From positions 1 to 64,000 of the IMG/VR virus record IMGVR_UViG_3300011261_000048: a DNA stretch of 64,000 nt; one strand, written 5' to 3'. The stretch is from a virus. Shown piece by piece: positions 28,870 to 36,330 of this stretch. Under the pieces are notes generated by a model. That model was not told the origin of the DNA and did no database searches. It worked only from the letters and a program-made list of their open reading frames with translations. Within the stretch, counting starts at the first letter, position 1, and every line of letters begins with the position of its first letter. The position numbers and the translations under genes were made by a program.

Positions 28870-29433
28870 TTAGTTACATTTACAATTCCCTAGTAGAGAA
28901 TTAAGTTTATTTTTGATAGCACATATCTCTTCTAATGACAAGCAGTTCCATGTATTTAGGATTACACTTAAGTCATTTTCTAAGTTTACTGTGCTTACTA
29001 CAGCTTCAGTTGTACTTATAGCTGGTATAGTAAATGTTTCTCCTGTTTTATAGGAGTATATGTAAAGACTACTTCCTACTATTAAAGCTACGTATTCTGT
29101 ATTATCATTAATTTCTCCTGCTATAAAAGTAAGGATGGAACTTATATCATCTGTACCTGCATAACTTACAGCATACCCATCTAAAGTAAAAGCTATTCTA
29201 ACAGTAACATCTTCTGTAATACTATCTATAGTAAAAGAAAATGCATTAGTTACTGTACTTGTAAAAGGTACATATCTATGTAAGGGCCCAAATAAATTAG
29301 AAATTGTTATGTTATTCTCTATAAAAGAATCAATGCAAGTACCAAAAGATAAAGCATTATTGAAACTAGTAGACCATGTAGAATACTTGCATTGTAAATA
29401 GTACAGCCAGTTATTTAGTTGGTCTTGAGTCAT
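28870..29433 (-). CDS. Virion protein with C-terminal CKCN motif
   Basis: 187 residues. N-terminal helical region with Cys15, a beta middle, and a helical C-terminus ending NSLLGNCKCN. The neighbour at 29947 ends with a near-identical NLEKCNCN, and the protein between them begins MCGCNECFD. Three adjacent virion proteins therefore share CxC tips, which may be cross-linking or metal-binding points for a common assembly. Overlaps the collagen-like gene by 1 nt. Confidence 0.55.
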   Translation of the reverse strand: MTQDQLNNWLYYLQCKYSTWSTSFNNALSFGTCIDSFIENNITISNLFGPLHRYVPFTSTVTNAFSFTIDSITEDVTVRIAFTLDGYAVSYAGTDDISSILTFIAGEINDNTEYVALIVGSSLYIYSYKTGETFTIPAISTTEAVVSTVNLENDLSVILNTWNCLSLEEICAIKNKLNSLLGNCKCN

Positions 29434-29945
29434 TACAGTTCTTTATTAGTTAGTATATCTACTTGAGTAGCTACAATAGATGTTGTACCTGTACCTAGAA
29501 TTCCTCTAAGTTCCAGTACTTGTCCTGCAGTTACAGCTCCTCTCCATGTAAATGATGGAAAAGCTCTTCTTGCCATAGTATCTGTATCTGTATTCCTTAC
29601 TACTGTTTTAGTTTGTAACTGTACAGCATCTAAGAATAACTCTACAGTACTATCTGCAGAAGGTGTTCCTGTAGATATAGCAAATTCACTAGATATGTGT
29701 ACTTGGTAAGTTCCTGCTGTTGCAAAAGTTACAGTAGCTCCTGTAATTAAAGCTAATGAGCTTGTAAAGGTATAATCTGAAGGTAACTCTGTAAAAGAAG
29801 AAAAAGTCATCCCACTTACGCCATCAGCACCATTTGCACCATCTGCACCTGCAGCTCCAGTAGCACCTGTATCTCCTTGGGGCCCAGCAGGTCCTTGAGG
29901 TATTGTTATATTTGAAGTGTCAAAACACTCATTACATCCACACAT
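29433..29945 (-). CDS. Collagen-like fibre with C1q/TNF-like head
   Basis: 170 residues. N-terminus MCGCNECFD (CxC...C), then about ten Gly-X-Y triplets (from PQGPAGPQGDTG to ADGVSG, ~17-46), then a ~120-residue beta jelly-roll-like head (TAGTYQVHISSEFAI, RAFPSFTWRGAV). This is the layout of trimeric phage fibres: attachment, collagen stem, C1q-like head. It may be a head fibre on the capsid surface, given its closeness to the capsid genes. Confidence 0.65.
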   Translation of the reverse strand: MCGCNECFDTSNITIPQGPAGPQGDTGATGAAGADGANGADGVSGMTFSSFTELPSDYTFTSSLALITGATVTFATAGTYQVHISSEFAISTGTPSADSTVELFLDAVQLQTKTVVRNTDTDTMARRAFPSFTWRGAVTAGQVLELRGILGTGTTSIVATQVDILTNKEL

Positions 29946-29946
29946 A

Positions 29947-30525
29947 TTAATTACAATTACATTTTTCTAAATTACAAACTCTTTGTAATTTTAATAGTAA
30001 AGCATCTCTAGTAGCAGTATTACTACAAGCAGCTGCTGCACAAAGTGCTTTAAAGATAGCTTCTGCATTTAATGCTTTTTGTTGAAGACTAGATGAGGTA
30101 CAACCACAATCTGTACTTACAGTATCTGAAGCAAAGTTACTCCAAAGAGTATCTACACAGCATCTTACATTACATAGCAAGTAGCTACAAAGATAGTAAC
30201 TTCTGACCTCAACTCCAAATGTAAACGTTAGTTTAATTTCATACTCACCATCTACAGTGTAAATAGCGTAGCTACCTAAGCTATCATCTCCTGATATAGT
30301 TAACGCATTTACTAATGCTGTAATATCAGTAGTAGTTACTGTTCCTGATGGGTCAGTTATCTCTAGTATAGCAGAATCTATATCTGAAGGGTTAGCTGTT
30401 GCTCCACCCCATCCATTTATATTAGTTACATCTATATAGGACCCTACCTTATCTTTTAATTCTAAAGTACCACAACTATTAGTTACAGCTACTTCTAAGT
30501 TTAATTCTAAATCAGCTAATGCCAT
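29947..30525 (-). CDS. Cys-rich virion protein ending CNCN
   Basis: 192 residues. N-terminal beta domain (~1-110), then a Cys-rich stretch (YLCSYLLCNVRCCVD, TDCGCTSSSL) and a helical tail ending NLEKCNCN. First gene after the terminator at 30549. The pattern of an Ig-like domain plus Cys tail together with the two following CxC proteins suggests a cross-linked surface complex. Confidence 0.55.
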   Translation of the reverse strand: MALADLELNLEVAVTNSCGTLELKDKVGSYIDVTNINGWGGATANPSDIDSAILEITDPSGTVTTTDITALVNALTISGDDSLGSYAIYTVDGEYEIKLTFTFGVEVRSYYLCSYLLCNVRCCVDTLWSNFASDTVSTDCGCTSSSLQQKALNAEAIFKALCAAAACSNTATRDALLLKLQRVCNLEKCNCN

Positions 30526-30541
30526 TTATTTAATTTTTTAA

Positions 30542-30577
30542 AACAAAAAAAGGGAAAGGATTAATTCCTTCCCCTTT
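30542..30577 (-). terminator. Intrinsic terminator after abundant virion protein gene
   Basis: Minus-strand AAAGGGGAAGGA pairs with TCCTTTCCCTTT (12 bp, one G-U) around a 5-nt loop, followed by seven T. Lies 23 nt beyond the stop of the 408-codon gene; the G-U pair works only in the minus-strand RNA. Confidence 0.85.
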
Positions 30578-30599
30578 AATTTGTAGATTAGTATTACTA

Positions 30600-31826
30600 T
30601 TACAATGCTAAGTCACCTGTTGCTACTACAGCAGCAGCTAATACCTCAAGAACATCAGTGATGTCATCAGCAGTACCTGTTACAGCGTAGTTAGGAGTAG
30701 TTTCTGGAATAGCTAGTGTGTATCTTTTCTTGATAGGTCCACTTACTATTGATGTATTCATTGTATCCTCTACAATAAGGTCAATAAATTCATAATTTCC
30801 AGAAGCTTCAGTTCTTGCATCAAAGATATTAGGTTCTCCCATTCTCATGATATCACCTTCATTACCTTGACAGAAGAATTCAAGTTCCTTAACTTGTTTC
30901 TCTGTTCCGTTACCTGCAGTAGCTGCAGTTACAACTTGATTAGGAGTTGATCCAAATCCAGCTACAGTAACATCAAAGATTAATGGTTGTAAATCTGCAT
31001 GTAATTTACCTACTCTATGTGGTAAAGCTACACCTGTCAATAGTAAACCAAAGTTAGCTGTTGCTGCAGTTGCTGCTACAATAACTTCACCTGCTACAGC
31101 TGTTGCTGAAGCATCTGTGATTCTTTGTCTTACTTTGATGTTTACACCATTTACAGAAACTACTTCATAAACTGAATCAGTTACTGCAGTTCCAATTCTA
31201 ATGTAATCACCTGCAACTACTGTGTGAGTAGAAAGTGAAGCTACAATATATTGAGAACCTTCTGCATAAGATAATGTTGCTGGACCTACACCAAGTGCAG
31301 CACCTGCATCATCACAAAGCATTGTAATTTTGACTTTGTTATCTGCTTCTTTAGCGAATTCATTAATCAAGTTTTCAGCAAGATTAGATGCAATTTCAGC
31401 TTGTGTAGCAGTTAAGTCAGATTTGTAAAACCCATGTTTTACATACAAACCACCATGGTTAGAAGTTCTTCCTTCACGCATGTTGATTCTTACTTGATAA
31501 TCATTGTCGTTGGTTACGTCAATAGAACCTGAAGTTCCATCAAATCCTAAAGCAGATACTTGATTAGCTGCAGCTACATAAGCAGTTGCAACAGCACCTT
31601 TAATAGAAGCCTTCTTAATGATACCAGAGTCAAAGAGTGCCGTAGCAGTCTTTTTTACGATTTTAAACTCCGTAGCTGTAGCTGCTGATGCCTCAGTAAG
31701 TCTAGTCCCTGCTGGAGTAAATAATCCAATTTCACCGTCATTTAAAGTAGATACGCCACCAGTTGTTTTAGTAGCTGCTGCTCCAATGAATAGTAGTTGG
31801 ATGTCATTTTGAGAAAATGTTGCCAT
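30600..31826 (-). CDS. Abundant virion protein (auxiliary capsid/decoration candidate)
   Basis: 408 residues, Ala/Thr/Val/Gly-rich, starting MATFSQNDIQLLFIGAAATK. The composition is that of a high-copy virion protein; the codons are also less AT-biased than those of the neighbours, as often seen in highly expressed capsid genes. No enzyme motif. Its place a few genes after the major capsid gene and just before a strong terminator fits an auxiliary capsid or decoration protein, but a tail role cannot be excluded. Confidence 0.55.
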   Translation of the reverse strand: MATFSQNDIQLLFIGAAATKTTGGVSTLNDGEIGLFTPAGTRLTEASAATATEFKIVKKTATALFDSGIIKKASIKGAVATAYVAAANQVSALGFDGTSGSIDVTNDNDYQVRINMREGRTSNHGGLYVKHGFYKSDLTATQAEIASNLAENLINEFAKEADNKVKITMLCDDAGAALGVGPATLSYAEGSQYIVASLSTHTVVAGDYIRIGTAVTDSVYEVVSVNGVNIKVRQRITDASATAVAGEVIVAATAATANFGLLLTGVALPHRVGKLHADLQPLIFDVTVAGFGSTPNQVVTAATAGNGTEKQVKELEFFCQGNEGDIMRMGEPNIFDARTEASGNYEFIDLIVEDTMNTSIVSGPIKKRYTLAIPETTPNYAVTGTADDITDVLEVLAAAVVATGDLAL

Positions 31827-31852
31827 TTTTATTCTTTGTTTTTAATTAATAA

Positions 31853-32566
31853 TTATGATTCGCCTTCTTGTTGCTCTATACTTTTTAATTGGTATTGTTC
31901 AGGATCAGTAACACCTGTGGCTATTTTAACAGCTTCATCTACTATTCTCTTATGGAGAATAACATTTAACTCTGAGTCCAATGGTCCTGCTACACCGTCT
32001 ACTGTATTACTTCCCAGAATAATAGGTTGTAAGTTTTTGATGTAACGTAGATGATACTCACTAACTGTAGATTGCCCATCTGTAATTAGTTCATGAATTC
32101 TACCTTGGTAATCTAGTCTCCAAATAAAAGTCCTATTGTTAGGTTTCTTAAAAGGATTCTGTAAATTAATACTATACTCATCGTGGGTAATAGGTTTTAC
32201 TCTTATTCTCTTCCCGTTTATACAAGGGTCAGCTGAAGCTAAAGTAACTTCTTCTGAGATTGCATATAAACAGTCTGCAGGTAAATCATAAAACTCTCCA
32301 TTAGGTAGAGTATTAGTTTGAGTAGCAGAGGGAGAAGTAATAGTAACTCCCTTTACTAACTCTTGTATATCTTTTCTTCTTGCTTCTGTTTCTTCAAACC
32401 CCTCACGGAATTTGTTTGCCAGAGGGTTATAGTGTGCAAAAAATACTCTTTCCTGGGCCTTAGTTAAAAAGATGCTTCTTTCTAGCTCACTGTAACCAGG
32501 AGCATCCAAATTTGCAAACTTATCATACAGGACTAAAAACTCCTGATCCATTTCAACTCCAGTCAT
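31853..32566 (-). CDS. Head-tail connector / virion adaptor protein
   Basis: 237 residues. An N-terminal helical part (MDQEFLVLYDKFANLDAPGY, then LERSIFLTKAQERVFFAHYN) leads into a beta domain with 'FYDLPADCLYAISEEVTL' and 'YHLRYIKNLQPIIL', and a C-terminal helix 'LHKRIVDEAVKIATGV'. This order is common in phage adaptor proteins. A second Met at codon 6 could also be the start. Six nt separate it from the gene upstream. Confidence 0.55.
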   Translation of the reverse strand: MTGVEMDQEFLVLYDKFANLDAPGYSELERSIFLTKAQERVFFAHYNPLANKFREGFEETEARRKDIQELVKGVTITSPSATQTNTLPNGEFYDLPADCLYAISEEVTLASADPCINGKRIRVKPITHDEYSINLQNPFKKPNNRTFIWRLDYQGRIHELITDGQSTVSEYHLRYIKNLQPIILGSNTVDGVAGPLDSELNVILHKRIVDEAVKIATGVTDPEQYQLKSIEQQEGES

Positions 32567-32572
32567 AGTATT

Positions 32573-33454
32573 TTATTTTGCTGCTTTAACTCTTGCTTGA
32601 ATACTTAATAATAAATCTTGTTGTGCAGGAGCTAATAAATACTCTACTGCTACATCTATAGAAGCTACTTCTGCTTCTCCACATAAAGGATCTCCTCCTG
32701 GTAGAGAATACTTTCTTCCTTGTTTAATTACTACTCCTGCATCAACTGCTTCAGAGATAAGTAACTTCATATCAAAAGCTTCTTTGTTTTCAACTATCTT
32801 AAGGAAAGTATCAATATCATCAGTAATAATCTTTCTAATTTCTGCAAATAAGAAAGAACCTTTAGATGATTCAGATACTTTTCTCCCATATACCTTAAGG
32901 AAGTTAACCATGGCTTCTTTATCATCTTTAAGTTTCCCTAAAGCCATAAATGCTTCCATTTCTTTGTCTCCTTGAGATATAATCTTGTTAGTTTCATACT
33001 CTTCTGAAACCAAAGCATATCTATATGTTTTCTTCTTTAACATTGAATCTCCATCAGGAGCAATGAATAAAGTGTTTGCTCTTAAGATAATGTATATCAA
33101 GTAGTCTTTAGGACTTCTTAGATTAAGCTTAACTGTGTCTTTACCTAGCTTAGCTTTAATCTTATGCCATTCATTATCTTTGTTTTTGTGCCAGTTTAAG
33201 TCTAAGTCTAACTCATACTCTAACCATTCTTGTTCTGCTTTACCTTCTTCACCTGGTAAAAAAGGCTTAATTAAATTGTTTCTGTTATCAACAGGTAAAC
33301 AATATGTTATAGTGCTACTTCCAAATAAGTAATATGCCTCATGTTCTGGGTCACTTACTAGTGGATTTCTAGCTCTCATAATAGGCTTGACAATGACTAT
33401 TCTGTCTTCACCTGAAAATTTCTTAGCTTTTACAGCTTTCTTTGTTTCTTCCAT
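32573..33454 (-). CDS. Conserved structural-block protein downstream of capsid gene
   Basis: 293 residues, Lys/Glu-rich, mostly helical from 110 onward. It follows the major capsid protein gene and terminator. I recognise it as a crAss-like virion-block protein without a known function; the acidic-basic helical character and position would suit a capsid-associated or assembly protein. Confidence 0.5.
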   Translation of the reverse strand: MEETKKAVKAKKFSGEDRIVIVKPIMRARNPLVSDPEHEAYYLFGSSTITYCLPVDNRNNLIKPFLPGEEGKAEQEWLEYELDLDLNWHKNKDNEWHKIKAKLGKDTVKLNLRSPKDYLIYIILRANTLFIAPDGDSMLKKKTYRYALVSEEYETNKIISQGDKEMEAFMALGKLKDDKEAMVNFLKVYGRKVSESSKGSFLFAEIRKIITDDIDTFLKIVENKEAFDMKLLISEAVDAGVVIKQGRKYSLPGGDPLCGEAEVASIDVAVEYLLAPAQQDLLLSIQARVKAAK

Positions 33455-33479
33455 CTCTCTCTTTATGAATTGTTTATTT

Positions 33480-33512
33480 AAAAAAGAGGGCTCTGCTTCC
33501 TACAAAGCCCTC
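33480..33512 (-). terminator. Intrinsic terminator after major capsid gene
   Basis: Minus strand GAGGGCT pairs with AGCCCTC around a 13-nt loop that includes a further short pairing, then a T-run of about six. Located 18 nt after the stop of the capsid gene, probably limiting readthrough from the most strongly expressed gene. Confidence 0.8.
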
Positions 33513-33529
33513 ATTATATTTATTGTTTA

Positions 33530-35023
33530 TTATGCAAATGATGAATAATAACCAGCTTGCATGTTATGGATAAAGCTAGCAGTACGAGAAGGATCTCTTA
33601 CAATAGCAGCTCCACAATAGAACTTGTGCTCTTCCCATGCATCTTCAGCAGTACCTACTGCAGAAAATTGTGCATCTGGTGCAAAAGGATTTCTCAAACC
33701 TGGGATGTACTTGTGTACAATAGGCTGTCCTTTAACTTTACACTTTTGGATGTTTGGTGCTCCTGCAGATGTTCCGATATCCATGATATCATATCTGTAA
33801 GATTCAACAACTCCTCCAGAAGGATGAAGCATCTTGTTACGGTTTCTGTCATCATACATAGAATCTACAGAAAGGTTAACCTTAATGTTGTTAGGTCCTA
33901 GATATTCAATGAACTGTCCACCATATCCTAATCCCATTTGGAATCCTGATTGTGATACTTTATACATTCTATCTTGATTCAACAATGGAGTAAACAATTG
34001 TGAAAAGTCTTCTAAAGATTTGTGGAACTCGTAAGCACCTCTTTCTCCAGTTCTTAATACAAATTGTCTTTCATCTGTTTTCAATTTACCTTCAGATAAA
34101 TCCAAAAGTCTTGAAGACAAATCATTGATATCAAATACATTATAGAAAGAGCTGTTAGCTGCTTCCATTTGTTGTCTGATTCCTGCTCCTTCAGTAATAG
34201 AATAACCTGAGTCACCTTTTATTCTGTATTGTCCATCAGCACTTCTGTTAGATGTTCCAAACATGTATAACTTGTTGATATCCTCACGGAACTCATTGTC
34301 AAACATGAAAGACTCATAATGTTGCCAGAACTTGATTACCTTTCCAGAATCATCTTTGAAGTATGATCCCATCTTTTTATTACTCATGTTTCCAGGAGTC
34401 TTCTTTTGGATTCTAATTTGTGAGAAAGACTGTCTCATTGAGATATGAGATTTATAGTTAATCTCTCTACCTTTTCTAGACATAGTTCTTTCTACTGGAG
34501 AGAACTCACCTGAGAATCTTTTATTTGCTTGTACTTCCTCGTAAGGAATAAACAAATCTGCATCTCCTGAGTCCATTTTACAAGTGTGAACTGTGTTTAG
34601 ACCTTCAGAAGCAGTAGAGATTACCAATATAGGATAAATCTCATTTAATTCACCTACAATTCTTTGTCCATCAGAGAACCAGTTTTTAGGGAATACTAAT
34701 TCAAAAGTGTTGTAGTTTTTTCCTGGTTCGTCTGCAGGAGTAACTGGTGTTCCGTCAATTCTACATTCTACCAACTCAATGTTGTCTAGCCCTTGTGATT
34801 GTAAGTCCCATACAAAATCTGTATCGTCTTCTAATTCCAAAGCAGGGTACATAGATAGTACACTATCAATGTTATTCCCAAAATAGTTTTGCTGAACATT
34901 CATAATCATGTCAGATACCTTTTGTGGAGCTTGTCCCCAGATAGCACCTAAGTGATTTTCTGTAGTCAAACCTTTCCATGTAGTAGCATCCGTCATTTGT
35001 AATGGGGATATTCTAGTTGCCAT
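33530..35023 (-). CDS. Major capsid protein
   Basis: 497 residues beginning MATRISPLQMTDATTWKGLT. Sequence features match crAss-like HK97-fold capsid proteins: 'FVWDLQSQGLDNIELVECRI' early, a long extended segment with 'ERTMSRKGREINYKSHISMR', a middle 'MLHPSGGVVESYRYDIMDIG' and a C-terminal 'HNMQAGYYSSFA'. Gene order (terminase, portal, scaffold, capsid) and a terminator directly downstream support the call. Codon use is less AT-rich than in early genes, consistent with high expression. Confidence 0.88.
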   Translation of the reverse strand: MATRISPLQMTDATTWKGLTTENHLGAIWGQAPQKVSDMIMNVQQNYFGNNIDSVLSMYPALELEDDTDFVWDLQSQGLDNIELVECRIDGTPVTPADEPGKNYNTFELVFPKNWFSDGQRIVGELNEIYPILVISTASEGLNTVHTCKMDSGDADLFIPYEEVQANKRFSGEFSPVERTMSRKGREINYKSHISMRQSFSQIRIQKKTPGNMSNKKMGSYFKDDSGKVIKFWQHYESFMFDNEFREDINKLYMFGTSNRSADGQYRIKGDSGYSITEGAGIRQQMEAANSSFYNVFDINDLSSRLLDLSEGKLKTDERQFVLRTGERGAYEFHKSLEDFSQLFTPLLNQDRMYKVSQSGFQMGLGYGGQFIEYLGPNNIKVNLSVDSMYDDRNRNKMLHPSGGVVESYRYDIMDIGTSAGAPNIQKCKVKGQPIVHKYIPGLRNPFAPDAQFSAVGTAEDAWEEHKFYCGAAIVRDPSRTASFIHNMQAGYYSSFA

Positions 35024-35051
35024 TTATTTGTTTTTTGTTAATTAATAATTG

Positions 35052-36227
35052 TTAAAAAGTTATATTCTTTAAAGCCTCGCCTATTTCTCTACTTGTTTTA
35101 CCTTGAGTCACATTGCTGATAATGGAACCTCCACTAACTCCTGATCCTTGTTGAGATAATACTTTTTCTAGGTCATTAACTGCAGCAGTCTTACCGCTAG
35201 TAGTTATTTTACTAAAATCTGTAAATCCTTTTGTAATTACATGTAAAGTATGTAGTCTTACTTTGTACTCTTCGTCATCTTTATAACTGGCCATTACTTC
35301 ATTTAGTGGAGTGTCATCATCCATTCTTATTGGAGATGTCATACTACTAAAAATTTTATTCTTAGTATTGGTAGTCACTTTGATACCTTTGAGTATTTCT
35401 GATTCACCATCTAACTTTGATTTAAGAGCTGCTATTCTGTTTTGCTCTTGTTCCAATTTAGATGCTTTATCAGCTTTTGCTAATTCTAATTCTTTTGAGA
35501 ACTCAGCTTCTTCATGGGCAACAAGGGCATTTTTTGCAGAAAAAGCATCACTAAAAAAAGTATCAGACTTAGCTGCAAGAGAAGCGTAATTCTCTGCAGT
35601 GTGTTCATCAAAGCCTTTAACAATGAAACTTCTTCTGATTAACTCCTTAGCTAATGCAGGTGATTCATTTATTGTAGTATCCTCAATTTGTTTGTACTGT
35701 GCTGAGTTAGACTTAGCTTTAGCAAATGTTTCTTGAGGTACTCCGTTTCTTAGGGCTTCTAAGTATTGTTTTTGATTCTCATCTAAATCAGAGAATTCAC
35801 TTTGTTTAATTTGTTTTCCTATACTTTCCAGTAAGGAATTTACATCTTTAATTTCTGTAATCTCTTCTTCAGATAAAGAAGAGAAAGCTCCTGTTTCAAT
35901 TAATGCCGAGGCTAGGGAAGTAAACGTGTCTTGAGAAGAGAGAGAAGCATTTTTATCTACAGGAGCTTTCTTGTCTTTAATATCTTTATTAATCTCTTCA
36001 CCACTAGCATCTATGTTTGGGTCAACTATTGGGGTTTCAGCAGAAGCTAATGCTTCAAGGTCTATACCTTCATTATCTACTACTTCAACTTCTACTTTTT
36101 TATCATCTGCGTTAGCAGCAGGAGTAGTTTCCTTTACTGGGTCAGGTGTAAAACCTTCTGTATCTACAATTGGAGTCTCAGAGCCAGCCAGCTCCTCCAA
36201 ATTAATACTGTCAAAATTAAAATCCAT
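35052..36227 (-). CDS. Scaffold protein
   Basis: 391 residues, strongly acidic, Ala/Glu/Lys/Ser-rich and predicted helical, placed between portal and major capsid genes as expected for a scaffold. An internal repeat is visible: INLEELAGSETPIVDTE near residue 8 and IDLEALASAETPIVDPN near residue 54. A coiled-coil region (about 225-280) precedes a C-terminal basic end. Promoter boxes lie upstream at 36251-36278, giving separate control from the portal gene. Confidence 0.7.
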   Translation of the reverse strand: MDFNFDSINLEELAGSETPIVDTEGFTPDPVKETTPAANADDKKVEVEVVDNEGIDLEALASAETPIVDPNIDASGEEINKDIKDKKAPVDKNASLSSQDTFTSLASALIETGAFSSLSEEEITEIKDVNSLLESIGKQIKQSEFSDLDENQKQYLEALRNGVPQETFAKAKSNSAQYKQIEDTTINESPALAKELIRRSFIVKGFDEHTAENYASLAAKSDTFFSDAFSAKNALVAHEEAEFSKELELAKADKASKLEQEQNRIAALKSKLDGESEILKGIKVTTNTKNKIFSSMTSPIRMDDDTPLNEVMASYKDDEEYKVRLHTLHVITKGFTDFSKITTSGKTAAVNDLEKVLSQQGSGVSGGSIISNVTQGKTSREIGEALKNITF

Positions 36228-36250
36228 GTCTCTTTCTCTCTTTATGTGTA

Positions 36251-36278
36251 CAAATATACGTACTATTAATAATACAAA
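36251..36278 (-). promoter_or_regulatory. Bacteroidota-type promoter (TTTG, 16 nt, TATATTTG)
   Basis: TATATTTG at 36251-36258 with TTTG at 36275-36278 on the minus strand, 16-nt spacing, 24 nt before the scaffold ATG. Both boxes match the Bacteroidota consensus, making this one of the two best promoters in the window. It would drive scaffold and major capsid genes. Confidence 0.7.
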
Positions 36279-36287
36279 TCACAAAAA

Positions 36288-36300
36288 TTATGTGACATAA
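36288..36300. promoter_or_regulatory. Inverted repeat next to scaffold promoter, possible operator
   Basis: TTATGTGACATAA is a perfect 6-bp inverted repeat with a single central base, ten bases upstream of the -33 box. Position and symmetry suit a dimeric regulator site. No second copy was noticed. Confidence 0.35.
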
Positions 36301-36330
36301 CAAAAAATATTATCTCCGTGATGACTAAAA

